From the NCBI RefSeq assembly GCF_024296865.1, contig NZ_CP101134.1, positions 682,001-746,000 on the forward strand: DNA of 64,000 nucleotides. Direction: 5' to 3'. This document shows positions 36,534 to 47,157 of this stretch, piece after piece; positions within the stretch are counted from its first letter, which is position 1; each line of letters starts with the position of its first letter. The notes under the pieces are model-generated. The model did not search any database, was not told the DNA's origin, and saw nothing but the letters and a program-made list of their open reading frames with translations. A program made the position numbers and the translations under genes. This DNA comes from Sphingobacterium sp. LZ7M1 (lineage in GTDB: Bacteria; Bacteroidota; Bacteroidia; Sphingobacteriales; Sphingobacteriaceae).

Positions 36534-36564
36534 AGCTTAAGAAGGTGCATAACCTTCTTAAGCT
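36534..36564 (+). other. Perfect 13-bp hairpin between rpoB and rpoC
   Basis: AGCTTAAGAAGGT pairs with ACCTTCTTAAGCT around a 5-base loop. It is not followed by T residues, so it is more likely an RNA-processing or stability element than a terminator. Confidence 0.65.
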
Positions 36565-36594
36565 TTCACATACAGCTTTAACTTTTTACTAAGT

Positions 36595-39500
36595 ATGTCT
36601 TACAAAAAAGATAACAAAATCAAAAGTAACTTTACATCGATTACGATCAGCTTAGCTTCTCCAGAAACTATTTTGGAGCGTTCAAGTGGTGAGGTTACTA
36701 AACCAGAAACTATCAACTACCGTACTTATAAACCAGAACGTGATGGTCTATTCTGTGAGCGTATTTTCGGTCCAGTAAAAGACTACGAATGTCACTGTGG
36801 TAAGTACAAGCGTATCCGTTATAAAGGGATCGTTTGTGACCGTTGTGGTGTTGAAGTTACAGAGAAGAAAGTACGTCGTGAGCGTATGGGACACATCAAC
36901 TTGGTGGTTCCGGTTGCTCATATCTGGTACTTCCGCTCTCTACCTAACAAAATTGGTTATTTATTAGGCCTTCCAACGAAGAAGTTGGATATGATCATCT
37001 ACTACGAAAGATACGTGGTTATCCAAGCTGGTATCAAAGAAGAAGATGGTATTTCATACATGGATTTCTTGACAGAAGAGGAATATCTAGATATCTTGGA
37101 TACCCTTCCAAAAGAAAACCAATATTTGGATGACAACGATCCTCAGAAATTCATCGCTAAGATGGGTGCAGAGGCATTGGAAGATTTGTTGAAACGTCTA
37201 GACTTAGACCAATTGTCATACGATCTTCGTCACCAAGCAGCGAACGAAACTTCCCAGCAACGTAAGAACGAGGCGTTGAAACGTCTTCACGTTGTTGAGG
37301 CTTTCCGTGGTGCTAATGATCATATCGAAAACCGTCCGGAATGGATGATCGTTAAGATCGTACCTATTATTCCACCAGAGTTACGTCCTTTAGTTCCTTT
37401 GGATGGTGGTCGTTTTGCGACTTCAGACTTAAATGACCTTTACCGTCGTGTAATTATCCGTAACAATCGTTTGAAGCGTTTGATCGAGATCAAAGCTCCA
37501 GAGGTAATCTTACGTAACGAGAAACGTATGCTTCAAGAAGCTGTTGACTCGTTATTCGATAACTCACGTAAGGTAAATGCTGTTAAGACTGAAGGTAACC
37601 GTGCTTTAAAATCTTTATCGGATATCCTTAAAGGTAAGCAAGGTCGTTTCCGTCAGAACTTATTAGGTAAGCGTGTTGACTACTCGGCTCGTTCGGTAAT
37701 CGTCGTTGGTCCTCACTTGAAATTACACGAGTGTGGTCTTCCTAAAGATATGGCTGCTGAGCTTTACAAACCGTTTATCATCCGTAAGATGATCGAAAGA
37801 GGAATCGTAAAGACAGTTAAGTCAGCGAAGAAAATTGTAGATCGCAAAGATCCAGTAGTATGGGATATCCTTGAGAACGTATTGAAAGGTCACCCAGTAT
37901 TACTAAACCGTGCACCTACGCTTCACCGTTTGGGTATTCAGGCTTTCCAACCAACCTTAGTTGAGGGTAAAGCGATCCAATTACACCCATTAGTGTGTAC
38001 AGCGTTCAACGCCGATTTCGACGGTGACCAGATGGCAGTTCACTTACCATTAGGTAATGCTGCAATTTTGGAAGCCCAAATCTTGATGTTGGCAGCACAC
38101 AACATTCTTAACCCTGCAAACGGTTCACCAGTTACAGTACCATCTCAAGACATGGTATTGGGTCTTTACTACATTACCAAAGGCCGTAAGACTGATGACA
38201 ACCTGGTGATGAAAGGTGAAGGAAGTACTTTCTATTCAGCAGAAGAGGTAATCATTGCCTTGAACGAAGCAAAAGTAGATCTTCACTCCTTTATCAAGGT
38301 TAAAGCTCGCGTTAAGACCAAAGAAGGAGAGTTCAAAGATCAAATCATTGAAACGACTGTAGGTCGTGTGATCTTCAACCAAATCGTTCCAGAAGAGGTA
38401 GGATACATCAATGAACTATTGACTAAGAAGTCACTTCGTAATGTCATTGGAGAGATCGTGAAGAACACGGGTATGGCTCGTGCAGCGAAATTCTTGGATG
38501 ACATGAAAGAGTTAGGATTCCAAACAGCATTCAAAGGTGGTCTATCGTTCAACCTTCAAGATTTGAACATCCCTGCTGCGAAAGCTGATTTGATCACTCA
38601 AGCTACAAACGAAGTTGAAGAAGTAATGAACAACTATAACATGGGTTTCATTACGAACAACGAACGTTATAACCAAATCATCGATATCTGGACACGTATC
38701 AACAACAAGTTGACAGCGCACGTTATGGATATCCTTTCGAACGACAATCAAGGTTTCAACTCAGTATACATGATGTTGGATTCAGGAGCTCGTGGATCGA
38801 AAGAGCAGATCCGTCAGTTATGCGGTATGCGTGGTTTGATGGCGAAACCTCAGAAATCTGGTACTTCAGGTGGTGAGATTATTGAAAACCCGATCCTTTC
38901 AAACTTCAAAGAAGGTTTGTCGGTATTGGAGTACTTTATCTCTACCCACGGTGCTCGTAAAGGTCTTGCCGATACAGCGTTGAAAACAGCCGATGCGGGT
39001 TACTTAACCCGTCGTTTACATGATGTTGCTCAGGATATGATTGTTGTTGAGCAAGACTGTAACGGTTTACGCGGTATCTATACTACAGCGCTTAAGGATA
39101 ATGATGATATCGTTGAACCATTGTACGACCGTATTTTAGGACGTACGCCATTGAACGATGTTGTTCATCCTGAGACAAACGAATTGATCGTTGCTGCAAA
39201 TGATGATATCACTGAAGAAGTTGCTGAGGCAATCGAGAATGCAGGAATTGAAGGAGTTGAAATCCGTTCTGTATTAACTTGTGAGTCTAAGCGAGGAGTT
39301 TGTGCATGTTGTTACGGACGTAACTTAGCGTCAGGTAAACGTGTTCAATTGGGTGAAGCTGTTGGTGTAATTGCTGCTCAGTCAATCGGTGAGCCAGGTA
39401 CACAGTTGACACTTCGTACATTCCACGTCGGTGGTACGGCATCTAACATTGCTGCTGAATCTTCGATCATTGCTAAATACGATGGTAAAATCGAATTTGA

Positions 39501-40872
39501 GAACGTTCGTACAGTAGAAAAAGAAGGTGAATTTGGTCCTTACCAAGTTGTATTGGGTCGTTCAGGAGAGATTAAAGTTGTAAATGACGATAAGAAAGTC
39601 CTTTACCAACAAATTATCCCTTACGGATCGAACCTATACGTGAAAGAAGGAGAGAAAGTGGAAAAAGGAACCAAGTTGGTAGACTGGGATCCATACAACG
39701 CTGTAATTATCTCTGAATTTGCAGGTAAGGTAGAATTCGATGCGATTATCGAAGGTATTACTTACCGTGAGGAATCTGATGAGCAAACTGGACACAAAGA
39801 GAAAGTGATCATCGAGACTCGTGATAAGACTAAAAACCCGACGATCAAAGTATTGGATAACAAAGGCGAAATCATCCGTTCATACAACATTCCAGTAGGA
39901 GCACACGTTTCGGTATCTGATGGCCAAAAAGTGAAAGAAGGTGCGATTTTAGTTAAGATCCCTCGTTCTACAGGTAAGACCCGAGATATTACGGGTGGTC
40001 TTCCTCGTGTAACGGAGTTGTTCGAGGCTCGTAATCCTTCAAACCCAGCGGTTGTTACTGAAATCGACGGTGTTGTAACTTTAGGTGGTGTTAAACGTGG
40101 TAACCGTGAGATTTCGATCGAGTCCCGTGACGGACAAGTGAAGAAATACCTAGTTCCACTTTCTAAACACATCTTGGTACAGGATAATGACTTTATCAAA
40201 GCGGGTATGCCACTTTCAGACGGTCAGATTTCCCCTTCGGATATCTTATCGATCAAAGGTCCTTCTGCAGTACAGGAATACATTGTAAATGGTATCCAAG
40301 AGGTTTACCGTCTACAAGGTGTGAAAATCAACGATAAGCACTTCGAAACCATCGTTCACCAAATGATGCAGAAAGTGAATATCGAAGATCCAGGAGATAC
40401 TCGTTTCTTAGAAAAAGAAGCTGTAAACAAATGGGATTTCATGGAAGAAAACGATTCACTTTACGACAAGAAAGTGGTTGTAGATGCTGGTGATTCTAAA
40501 TCATTGCGTCCAGGACAGATCGTAAACCTTCGTAAATTGCGTGAAGAAAACTCTAGCTTGAAACGTCAAGACTTGAAATTAGTGGAAGTGCGTGATGCTA
40601 TTCCTGCTACCTCTAGTCCATTGTTGCAAGGTATTACCAGAGCTTCATTAGGTACGAAGTCATTTATCTCTGCTGCTTCCTTCCAGGAAACTACCAAAGT
40701 ATTGAACGAAGCTGCTATCGCAGGTAAACGTGATAACTTGTTAGGATTGAAAGAAAACGTAATTGTTGGTCACTTAATCCCTTCAGGAACAGGTTTACGT
40801 CAATACAGCAACATCATCGTAGGTTCTCGTGAAGAATACGATCAGTTGTTGGCTTCTAAAGAAGAAGATTAA
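36595..40872 (+). CDS. rpoC: RNA polymerase beta' subunit
   Basis: 1425 residues with the N-terminal zinc ribbon ([16 protein letters not shown]), the catalytic NADFDGDQM triad, the second zinc site ([19 protein letters not shown]), bridge and trigger helices ([19 protein letters not shown]) and the C-terminal LLASKEED. Start ATG at 36595. Last gene of the operon, followed by a strong terminator. Confidence 0.99.
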   Translation: MSYKKDNKIKSNFTSITISLASPETILERSSGEVTKPETINYRTYKPERDGLFCERIFGPVKDYECHCGKYKRIRYKGIVCDRCGVEVTEKKVRRERMGHINLVVPVAHIWYFRSLPNKIGYLLGLPTKKLDMIIYYERYVVIQAGIKEEDGISYMDFLTEEEYLDILDTLPKENQYLDDNDPQKFIAKMGAEALEDLLKRLDLDQLSYDLRHQAANETSQQRKNEALKRLHVVEAFRGANDHIENRPEWMIVKIVPIIPPELRPLVPLDGGRFATSDLNDLYRRVIIRNNRLKRLIEIKAPEVILRNEKRMLQEAVDSLFDNSRKVNAVKTEGNRALKSLSDILKGKQGRFRQNLLGKRVDYSARSVIVVGPHLKLHECGLPKDMAAELYKPFIIRKMIERGIVKTVKSAKKIVDRKDPVVWDILENVLKGHPVLLNRAPTLHRLGIQAFQPTLVEGKAIQLHPLVCTAFNADFDGDQMAVHLPLGNAAILEAQILMLAAHNILNPANGSPVTVPSQDMVLGLYYITKGRKTDDNLVMKGEGSTFYSAEEVIIALNEAKVDLHSFIKVKARVKTKEGEFKDQIIETTVGRVIFNQIVPEEVGYINELLTKKSLRNVIGEIVKNTGMARAAKFLDDMKELGFQTAFKGGLSFNLQDLNIPAAKADLITQATNEVEEVMNNYNMGFITNNERYNQIIDIWTRINNKLTAHVMDILSNDNQGFNSVYMMLDSGARGSKEQIRQLCGMRGLMAKPQKSGTSGGEIIENPILSNFKEGLSVLEYFISTHGARKGLADTALKTADAGYLTRRLHDVAQDMIVVEQDCNGLRGIYTTALKDNDDIVEPLYDRILGRTPLNDVVHPETNELIVAANDDITEEVAEAIENAGIEGVEIRSVLTCESKRGVCACCYGRNLASGKRVQLGEAVGVIAAQSIGEPGTQLTLRTFHVGGTASNIAAESSIIAKYDGKIEFENVRTVEKEGEFGPYQVVLGRSGEIKVVNDDKKVLYQQIIPYGSNLYVKEGEKVEKGTKLVDWDPYNAVIISEFAGKVEFDAIIEGITYREESDEQTGHKEKVIIETRDKTKNPTIKVLDNKGEIIRSYNIPVGAHVSVSDGQKVKEGAILVKIPRSTGKTRDITGGLPRVTELFEARNPSNPAVVTEIDGVVTLGGVKRGNREISIESRDGQVKKYLVPLSKHILVQDNDFIKAGMPLSDGQISPSDILSIKGPSAVQEYIVNGIQEVYRLQGVKINDKHFETIVHQMMQKVNIEDPGDTRFLEKEAVNKWDFMEENDSLYDKKVVVDAGDSKSLRPGQIVNLRKLREENSSLKRQDLKLVEVRDAIPATSSPLLQGITRASLGTKSFISAASFQETTKVLNEAAIAGKRDNLLGLKENVIVGHLIPSGTGLRQYSNIIVGSREEYDQLLASKEED

Positions 40873-40913
40873 TATCGAAAGATTTAGGAATTAACCTTCC
40901 TAAAGGATATATA

Positions 40914-40944
40914 AAAAGCTCGGCTCCTGTAGCCGAGCTTTTTT
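40914..40944 (+). terminator. Intrinsic terminator after rpoC
   Basis: AAGCTCGGCT pairs with AGCCGAGCTT around CCTGT and is followed by a T run. Confidence 0.93.
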
Positions 40945-40985
40945 GTTTTTGGGAGAATTAAAGATTTTTATTAACAATTTCATAT

Positions 40986-40993
40986 TATATTTG
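40986..40993 (+). promoter_or_regulatory. -7 box (TATATTTG) of the MgtC-family gene
   Basis: TATATTTG lies 11 bases before the ATG at 41005, giving a very short 5' leader. No clear TTG is seen at -33. Confidence 0.5.
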
Positions 40994-41004
40994 TTCCTCT
41001 GATT

Positions 41005-41685
41005 ATGACTGACATCGCATCTATCGACTTTATCATCACTCAACTTGTATGGGATTGGAATGACTTGTTGAAAGCCGTATTATCACTTTGTGCCGGATTT
41101 GTATTGGGATTCGAGCGCGAGTGGAAGGATAAGTCGGCTGGTTTCAAGACCATTTCCATTATCTGTTTGGGGAGTACCTTGTTTTCCTTGCTATCCTTTA
41201 AATTGGGTGCTGGAGAATCGGAGGATGCCACTCGGATAGCTTCGTACGTGGTTTCAGGTATTGGTTTCCTAGGTGCTGGGGTGATCTTCAAAGATGGAGT
41301 GAATGTAAATGGATTGACTACAGCCAGTATTATCTGGATGTCAGCAGCCATTGGAATGGCAATCGGTTTTGGAGTCTATGTCATCGCGGCCATTTTCTTG
41401 CTTGCTTGTTTTGCCATTATTGTTTCGGGACCCTTATTGAATAAATATGTAATCCACAACATCGTGCGCTTGGTAAGTGTCAGTATGAAAAGGGAGGACC
41501 TGGATGCCAAGGATCAATTGCTGTCAGCTATCAGACCGCTTTCTAAGCATGTGAAAATAAAAAAGCAGACCATGTCTGCCGATTTATTGACTATTGAACT
41601 TGAGGTGCTGATCGATAAACGAAATATCCGCAAGTTTGAAAGATCAATTCTTGAAAACAAACAATTGGTTGAAATCAGCCTATAA
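41005..41685 (+). CDS. MgtC/SapB-family inner-membrane protein
   Basis: 226 residues with an N-terminal membrane domain of about four to five helices carrying the family motifs GFVLGFEREWKDKSAGFKT and VSGIGFLGAGVIFKDG, then a C-terminal ACT-like soluble domain (about 145-226). MgtC proteins are tied to growth at low magnesium and, in pathogens, to survival in macrophages and control of the F-ATPase. No magnesium-sensing leader fits between its promoter and start codon. It is monocistronic, after the rpoC terminator. Confidence 0.9.
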   Translation: MTDIASIDFIITQLVWDWNDLLKAVLSLCAGFVLGFEREWKDKSAGFKTISIICLGSTLFSLLSFKLGAGESEDATRIASYVVSGIGFLGAGVIFKDGVNVNGLTTASIIWMSAAIGMAIGFGVYVIAAIFLLACFAIIVSGPLLNKYVIHNIVRLVSVSMKREDLDAKDQLLSAIRPLSKHVKIKKQTMSADLLTIELEVLIDKRNIRKFERSILENKQLVEISL

Positions 41686-41689
41686 CAGA

Positions 41690-42340
41690 TCAAGCCCCTC
41701 TTTTTGCCCAATTCAATAGGTTTCTGCAGTTTTCAGCAATCTGTCCGAATTCATACTTCCCATTGACTTTCACGAACAGTTTCGAGCCAAGTCCCACAGC
41801 ACTGACTCCGGCTTCAAACCATTTGTTGATACTTTCCGATGAGCAGTCTACGCCACCCGTTGGCATAAACCGTAAATTTGGAAAGATAGGTTTGATGCTT
41901 TTCAGAAACCCAGGACCTAAGGTATCGCCGGGGAATAGTTTCACGAAAGTGCAGCCAGCCATTTGGGCATCGGAAATTTCGGTAGGAGTCATGCAGCCCG
42001 GAATCCAAAGGATGTTATTCTTCTTGGCAGAACTCGCAACACATTCCGAAAAAATAGGACTCACCAAAAAGTCTGCTCCCAGTTCAATAAAACGGTCTGC
42101 ATCATCCGCATGCATGATGGTTCCTATCCCCAGTTTCAGATCGGGGAAGTGCTCTTCCTTATAGTTACGCAAGGCCTTAAAATTCTGTTCCGCTTCCACA
42201 CCTCGGTTTACAAATTCAAAAACCCTAATACCGCCTTCATAGCAGCTTTGTAGGGCCTGAATGCAGGTATTGACGTCATCATCATAAAAAACAGGTAAGA
42301 CTGGATTTCGAATGATTTCTTTGATAATTTCTTCTTTCAT
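41690..42340 (-). CDS. eda: KDPG/KHG aldolase (2-dehydro-3-deoxyphosphogluconate aldolase)
   Basis: A (beta/alpha)8 class I aldolase that splits 2-keto-3-deoxy-6-phosphogluconate into pyruvate and glyceraldehyde 3-phosphate. It has the Schiff-base lysine in FVKLFPG, an acidic residue in RVFEF and the phosphate-binding PTGGV. I prefer the ATG at 42340, one base after the kinase stop (about 216 aa, normal family length). An ATG at 42364 would add eight residues and overlap the kinase gene by 23 bases. It ends the kinase-aldolase unit of the hexuronate pathway and is convergent with the MgtC gene. Confidence 0.9.
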   Translation of the reverse strand: MKEEIIKEIIRNPVLPVFYDDDVNTCIQALQSCYEGGIRVFEFVNRGVEAEQNFKALRNYKEEHFPDLKLGIGTIMHADDADRFIELGADFLVSPIFSECVASSAKKNNILWIPGCMTPTEISDAQMAGCTFVKLFPGDTLGPGFLKSIKPIFPNLRFMPTGGVDCSSESINKWFEAGVSAVGLGSKLFVKVNGKYEFGQIAENCRNLLNWAKRGA

Positions 42341-42341
42341 C

Positions 42342-43334
42342 TTAGTTGGCTTTTCCATTTCCAAAATCTCCTTCTACAAATAATTTTTGATAACCAGCTC
42401 CAGTTGCGAAGTCTATGGTTTCCTGTGCAGACATGCCTTGCCTTAGGGCATGGATCAGCCCCGCCATAAACGCATCACCACTACCGATCCTATCGATTAC
42501 AGCTTCTGTTTCAAAAGTGGCTGAAATGCTGTCCTCGTTTCTGTTATGGTATGTGCCATAAAATAGATTATGCTTAGGATGGTCCATGAACCTGAACGTA
42601 TTAGCGATATGTTTCGCTTTGGGGAAAGCCTCAAAAATATGCTTTGCAGAGATTTGGGAACTATTGAAATAAATCTCCTGGGTTGTCTGTCGGTTTAATC
42701 CTATTTCCACTGGGCTATCCAGCATGTTTTGTGCCGCCCAGATATTTCCCATGATGACATCACAATAAGCGACCAAATCTGGCATGACTTCCAGTGGCTC
42801 TTTGCCATATTTCCAGAGTTTGCTCCGGAAATTGAGGTCCACAGATATCGTGATCTCTCTTTGATCGGCCTCCTTCAGTACCGTTTCCATCAGGATTGCC
42901 ATGTCTTCGGAAAGTGCCGGTGTCAATGCTGACCAATGGAACCAATCCACATCTTGAAACAACAGGTCAAAATCGATGTCCTCAGGTTTTAACAGACTGA
43001 AACTTGAAAACTTTCTATCGTATACCACCTCGCCACTGCTCAGTCCATTTGCCGAAAGGAGGATATAGCTGCCGATGCGATCGCCTATTTGGATAGCCTT
43101 GGAACAATCCACACCTAAATGCTGAATGCTTTCCAGCAGCTCCTTTGCAAGGGTATTCTCAGGAAAGGCCGAATAGAAATGGACCTGATCCCCCATTTGG
43201 GCCAAACCAACAGCAACATTGGCTTCTGAACCACCTGGGAAAATTTTTAAACGATTATTTCCACCCTCAAAAATCGACTCACTGAGGCTTTGAAGGCGAT
43301 ACAATACTTCTCCGAATGTTAATATCTGTGGCAT
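42342..43334 (-). CDS. kdgK: 2-keto-3-deoxygluconate kinase (PfkB family)
   Basis: A 330-residue ribokinase-type sugar kinase with the N-terminal GGSEANVAVGLAQMG substrate motif and the C-terminal DRIGSGDAFMAGLIHAL motif, whose Asp is the catalytic base. Placed next to the KDPG aldolase and opposite mannonate dehydratase, its substrate is most likely 2-keto-3-deoxygluconate. The first gene of the leftward unit. Confidence 0.9.
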   Translation of the reverse strand: MPQILTFGEVLYRLQSLSESIFEGGNNRLKIFPGGSEANVAVGLAQMGDQVHFYSAFPENTLAKELLESIQHLGVDCSKAIQIGDRIGSYILLSANGLSSGEVVYDRKFSSFSLLKPEDIDFDLLFQDVDWFHWSALTPALSEDMAILMETVLKEADQREITISVDLNFRSKLWKYGKEPLEVMPDLVAYCDVIMGNIWAAQNMLDSPVEIGLNRQTTQEIYFNSSQISAKHIFEAFPKAKHIANTFRFMDHPKHNLFYGTYHNRNEDSISATFETEAVIDRIGSGDAFMAGLIHALRQGMSAQETIDFATGAGYQKLFVEGDFGNGKAN

Positions 43335-43392
43335 AGGTCAAACTGAACAACAATATAATAGTTTTTGATGGATTGTTGCAGCGATTTTACGA

Positions 43393-43400
43393 AAACGTTT
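43393..43400. promoter_or_regulatory. LacI-type operator core in the divergent hexuronate promoter region
   Basis: The palindrome AAACGTTT, within CGAAAACGTTTAAG, lies in the 141-bp gap between the kdgK and SDR genes. It resembles the central part of LacI/GalR-family operators, and one regulator bound here could control both units. The regulator gene is not in this window. Confidence 0.4.
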
Positions 43401-43475
43401 AAGTAATAATCCTGTTTTCCATGTCGATTTTTCCCTTTAATTTCTGTATTATTGGATAATAATCAACTATAAACT

Positions 43476-44297
43476 ATGACTATTCTAGATAAATTCTCCC
43501 TTAAAGATAAAGTTATCGTTATTACAGGAGGCACCGGAATTTTGGGCAAATCCTTCGTGAAGGCATTAGCTGAAGCCGGCGCTAAAATCTGTATTATCGG
43601 GAGAAACCAGGAAAAAATCAATGAACGTATCAGCATGGCCAATGACCTCGGGGCAGAAGCCATAGGTATTGTAGCAGATGTGATGGATGAGCAGTCGGTC
43701 AAGGATGCCAAGCAACAGATCGTGAACCGTTATGGTAGCATCGATGGCCTGATCAATGCCGTGGGAGGAAACATCCCAGGGGCAACGATCGCTGATGATC
43801 AAAACATATTTGACAATAAAATCCAGGATACCATAAAAGCAATCGAGCTAAATCTTTATGGAACCATTATTCCGACCTTGATTTTTGGGGAACTTATTGC
43901 TAACAAGGGCAAGGGTTCCATTATCAATATTTCTTCCTTGGCAGCATCAAGACCCTTGACCCGTGTGCTGGGCTATACCGTAGCCAAGCATGCCATTGAT
44001 GGCTTCACCAAATGGATGTCCACTGAATTGGCTTTACGTTATGGTGACAAGGTGCGTGTCAATGCTATTGCACCGGGAGTTTTCTTAACGGAGCAAAACA
44101 AGACCTTATTGACCAATCCAGATGGCAGTTATACCGATAGGGCACAGAAGTTTATCAATGGGACACCATATCGAAGGTTGGGTGACCCGTCTGAATTGGA
44201 AGGAACCTTAGTTTATCTCTTGAGCGATGCTTCGGCATTTGTTTCTGGCGAGATCATTTTTGTCGATGGTGGCTTTAACTCTTGGTGTGGCGTATAA
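43476..44297 (+). CDS. SDR-family D-fructuronate reductase (mannonate oxidoreductase)
   Basis: A 273-residue short-chain dehydrogenase with the NAD(P) motif TGGTGILG (about 17-24), catalytic Ser in NISSLAAS and YTVAK (Y-x3-K), and a C-terminal FVDGGFNSWCGV. Directly upstream of mannonate dehydratase, it most likely reduces D-fructuronate to D-mannonate, replacing the unrelated long-chain UxuB of E. coli. A 1-bp gap separates it from uxuA. Confidence 0.9.
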   Translation: MTILDKFSLKDKVIVITGGTGILGKSFVKALAEAGAKICIIGRNQEKINERISMANDLGAEAIGIVADVMDEQSVKDAKQQIVNRYGSIDGLINAVGGNIPGATIADDQNIFDNKIQDTIKAIELNLYGTIIPTLIFGELIANKGKGSIINISSLAASRPLTRVLGYTVAKHAIDGFTKWMSTELALRYGDKVRVNAIAPGVFLTEQNKTLLTNPDGSYTDRAQKFINGTPYRRLGDPSELEGTLVYLLSDASAFVSGEIIFVDGGFNSWCGV

Positions 44298-44298
44298 C

Positions 44299-45468
44299 AT
44301 GGAAAACAAAAAATTCTTAGAACAAACTTGGCGATGGTACGGACCTAATGATCCGGTATCATTGCAAGATGTGAAGCAAGCTGGGGCTACTGGCATAGTT
44401 TCGGCTTTGCATCATATCCCACATGGTGAAGTATGGCCGTTGGAGGACATACAGGAAAGGAAAAAGATAATTGAAGAAGCAGGATTGACCTGGTCGGTTG
44501 TAGAATCCGTTCCTGTACACGAAGCTATCAAAACAAGATCTGCCGAGGCTGACCAATATATTGAGCGTTATAAGCAATCGTTGCAGAATTTAGCAGCTTG
44601 TGGTATCAAGACGATCTGCTATAATTTTATGCCGGTTCTGGATTGGACTAGGACCCAGTTGGACCTGATCATGAAGGATGGTTCCAAAGCCCTGTACTTT
44701 GATTGGATTGACCTCGCTATCTTTGATATTTATATCCTAAAGAGAGAAGCAGCTGCGCAGGACTATTCCCAAGAAATTCAACAGCTAGCTGAGGAGAAGT
44801 ACAACAAGATGTCAGCGGAAGAGAAAACAGATCTTCAATTCAATATCCTGATGGGCATTCCAGGTGAAGGTGATATTACCTTGGAATCTCTACAAAATAG
44901 CATCAATATCTATAAAAGTATTGGAAGGGAAGGATTAAAACAGAACTTGCTTTACTTCTTAGAGGCAATTGCAGACATCTGCGAGACCAACGGGATTAAG
45001 ATGACCATTCACCCCGATGATCCACCATATGCAATCCTAGGGCTTCCTAGGGTAGTAAGCAACGAAGAAGATTTAGTGTACATTATTTCAGAACAGCCTA
45101 GGGATTTCAACGGGATTTGTTTCTGTACCGGTTCTTTAGGTGCTGGACCCAAAAACAACCTTCCTCAGATCTTGGACAAAGTGAAACATCGTGTTCATTT
45201 TGCGCATCTGCGAAATGTAAAACGTGATGCCATTGGGAGCTTCTATGAGGCAGACCATTTGGATGGGGATGTGGATATGTATGCCATCGTAAAGGGATTG
45301 AGTGAAGAAAACCAACGCAGAGCATTGGCCATTCCATTTAGACCTGACCATGGGCATCAAATGCTTGATGACATCAATAAAGTGACCAATCCTGGTTATT
45401 CTGCCATTGGAAGACTTCGTGGTCTGGCTGAATTGAGGGGTTTGGAATTAGGAATTTTGAGATCTTAA
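44299..45468 (+). CDS. uxuA: Mannonate dehydratase
   Basis: 389 residues from the ATG at 44299 (MENKKFLEQTWRWYGPND), the family N-terminus; an upstream in-frame ATG at 44227 lies inside the SDR gene and is not needed. UxuA dehydrates D-mannonate to 2-keto-3-deoxygluconate with a metal ion in a TIM barrel. Conserved parts include MTIHPDDPPY, FCTGSLGAGPKN, HFAHLRNVKR and FRPDHGHQM. Its product is the kdgK substrate. Confidence 0.95.
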   Translation: MENKKFLEQTWRWYGPNDPVSLQDVKQAGATGIVSALHHIPHGEVWPLEDIQERKKIIEEAGLTWSVVESVPVHEAIKTRSAEADQYIERYKQSLQNLAACGIKTICYNFMPVLDWTRTQLDLIMKDGSKALYFDWIDLAIFDIYILKREAAAQDYSQEIQQLAEEKYNKMSAEEKTDLQFNILMGIPGEGDITLESLQNSINIYKSIGREGLKQNLLYFLEAIADICETNGIKMTIHPDDPPYAILGLPRVVSNEEDLVYIISEQPRDFNGICFCTGSLGAGPKNNLPQILDKVKHRVHFAHLRNVKRDAIGSFYEADHLDGDVDMYAIVKGLSEENQRRALAIPFRPDHGHQMLDDINKVTNPGYSAIGRLRGLAELRGLELGILRS

Positions 45469-45498
45469 CCAAGGATCTACCAACATAAACAACAAATT

Positions 45499-46941
45499 AT
45501 GGATACGAGTAAACCTACGAAATATAGGTGGACGGTTTGTGCACTGATATTTTTCGCAACGACCATCAATTACCTGGATCGGCAAGTCCTTTCCTTAACC
45601 TGGAAAGATTTTATTGCCCCAGAATTCCATTGGACCAACAATGACTATGGTAATGTTGCGGCCATATTCTCTATTGTCTATGCCATTTCCATGTTGTTAT
45701 CTGGTCGTTTTATCGACAAGCTAGGAACAAAAAAAGGCTATTTATGGGCAATTGCCATCTGGTCGGTAGGCGCTATCCTGCATGCTTTCTGTGGCATGAT
45801 CACATCAGGTGTTCTCGCGGGCGAATGGTTGGTCAGTTTTGGTCAGGCCAAGGAGATCATTGCCGGTATTGAAGATGTAAGCAAGGTGGTTAATATTTCT
45901 GTCACTGTCTTTATTTTTGCCCGTATCATCTTGGCATTGGGGGAGGGTGGAAACTTTCCGGCAGCCATGAAAGCCTGTGTAGAATACTTTCCAAAGAAGG
46001 ACAGGGCATTTTCTACTTCAATCTTTAACTCAGGAACGACCATTGGAGCGCTTTTAGCGCCATTGATTATTCCCGTGATTGCAGCCAAATACGGTTGGGA
46101 AATGTCGTTCATTATTATTGGGGCCTTAGGTTTCATCTGGATGGGATTTTGGCAGTTTATGTACAAGAAGCCAGAAGAAAACCCGCATGTGAATGCAGCT
46201 GAACTCGCCTATATCAAGCAGGATGTGGATCATGGAGAGGTTGCTGAGGCCGATAAAACGGTGAAAGCAAAAGTCTCCATCCGTGAATGCTTAAAATTCA
46301 AACAGACCTGGGCCTTGATCTTCGGGAAGTTCCTGACCGATGGGGTATGGTGGTTTCTCTTGTTTTGGTTCCCGGCCTATTTAAGTTCAGTATATGATAT
46401 TAAATCCTCGGATATAGAGGGGCAGGTTGCTATATTTGTTCTGTATGCCATTACTATGTTATCCATCATCGGTGGCTGGTTACCGACCTATTTTGTAGAA
46501 AAGAAAGGTATGGAGGTTTATGCAGGTCGAATGAGAGCCATGCTGATCTTTGCGTTCTTCCCTTTGTTGATCCTCTTTGCTCAGCCTTTGGGTGAATATT
46601 CGTATTGGTTTCCGGTTATCCTGATCGGTATAAGTGCAGCGGCGCACCAATCATGGTCTGCCAATATATTCTCGGCCGTAGGTGATATGTTTCCAAAGAA
46701 GGCGATTGCGACAGTGACCGGTATAAGTGGTCTTGCTGGTGGGGTTGGCTCTTTCTTGATCAATAAAGTTTCGGGTGTCCTGTTTGACTACGCCGAACAA
46801 ACCAATATGAAAGTGTTTGGATTTGAAGGAATTGAATCTGGATACTTTATCATCTTTGCCGTGTGTTCGATAGCCTACCTTTTGGCTTGGACCATCATGA
46901 GAATATTGGTTCCAAAAATGAAACTAATTCATCTATCATAA
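45499..46941 (+). CDS. Hexuronate MFS transporter (ExuT-like)
   Basis: A 480-residue major facilitator with 12 predicted helices and the anion:cation symporter signatures NYLDRQVLSLTW and a LGEGGNFPAAMKA helix-4 motif. It is the last gene of the SDR-uxuA unit, so the likely substrates are glucuronate or galacturonate, taken up with protons. Uronate isomerase (uxaC), needed for the first step, is not in the window. Confidence 0.9.
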   Translation: MDTSKPTKYRWTVCALIFFATTINYLDRQVLSLTWKDFIAPEFHWTNNDYGNVAAIFSIVYAISMLLSGRFIDKLGTKKGYLWAIAIWSVGAILHAFCGMITSGVLAGEWLVSFGQAKEIIAGIEDVSKVVNISVTVFIFARIILALGEGGNFPAAMKACVEYFPKKDRAFSTSIFNSGTTIGALLAPLIIPVIAAKYGWEMSFIIIGALGFIWMGFWQFMYKKPEENPHVNAAELAYIKQDVDHGEVAEADKTVKAKVSIRECLKFKQTWALIFGKFLTDGVWWFLLFWFPAYLSSVYDIKSSDIEGQVAIFVLYAITMLSIIGGWLPTYFVEKKGMEVYAGRMRAMLIFAFFPLLILFAQPLGEYSYWFPVILIGISAAAHQSWSANIFSAVGDMFPKKAIATVTGISGLAGGVGSFLINKVSGVLFDYAEQTNMKVFGFEGIESGYFIIFAVCSIAYLLAWTIMRILVPKMKLIHLS

Positions 46942-47045
46942 TTGCCTTTTTCGATTGACCTTATTCAAATGAAACTGCTATAATTATCTGCGAAATTCAA
47001 TGGTTCAGTGCCGTTGTTTTAGAAGTATTTCAACAGGTCCTTAAC

Positions 47046-47091
47046 TATGATCTTGGTCCATCCTCTCATCCATTTAATCCTGGTTCATACG
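47046..47091 (-). repeat. One copy of the dispersed 45-bp repeat family, reverse orientation
   Basis: GATCTTGGTCCATCCTCTC followed by ATCCATTTAATCCTGGTTCA, matching the units at 11842-11921. It lies in the 216-bp gap after the transporter gene, which otherwise shows nothing recognisable. Confidence 0.8.
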
Positions 47092-47157
47092 GAGGAATGG
47101 AAAAGGGGTGCATCCTAAAATAGTTTAGAATGCCATGATCAATAGGTTAAGATACCA

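Noticed and set aside
40945..41004. A magnesium riboswitch or attenuator leader before the MgtC-family gene
   Set aside because: The -7 box lies only 11 bases before the ATG, leaving no room for a structured leader.
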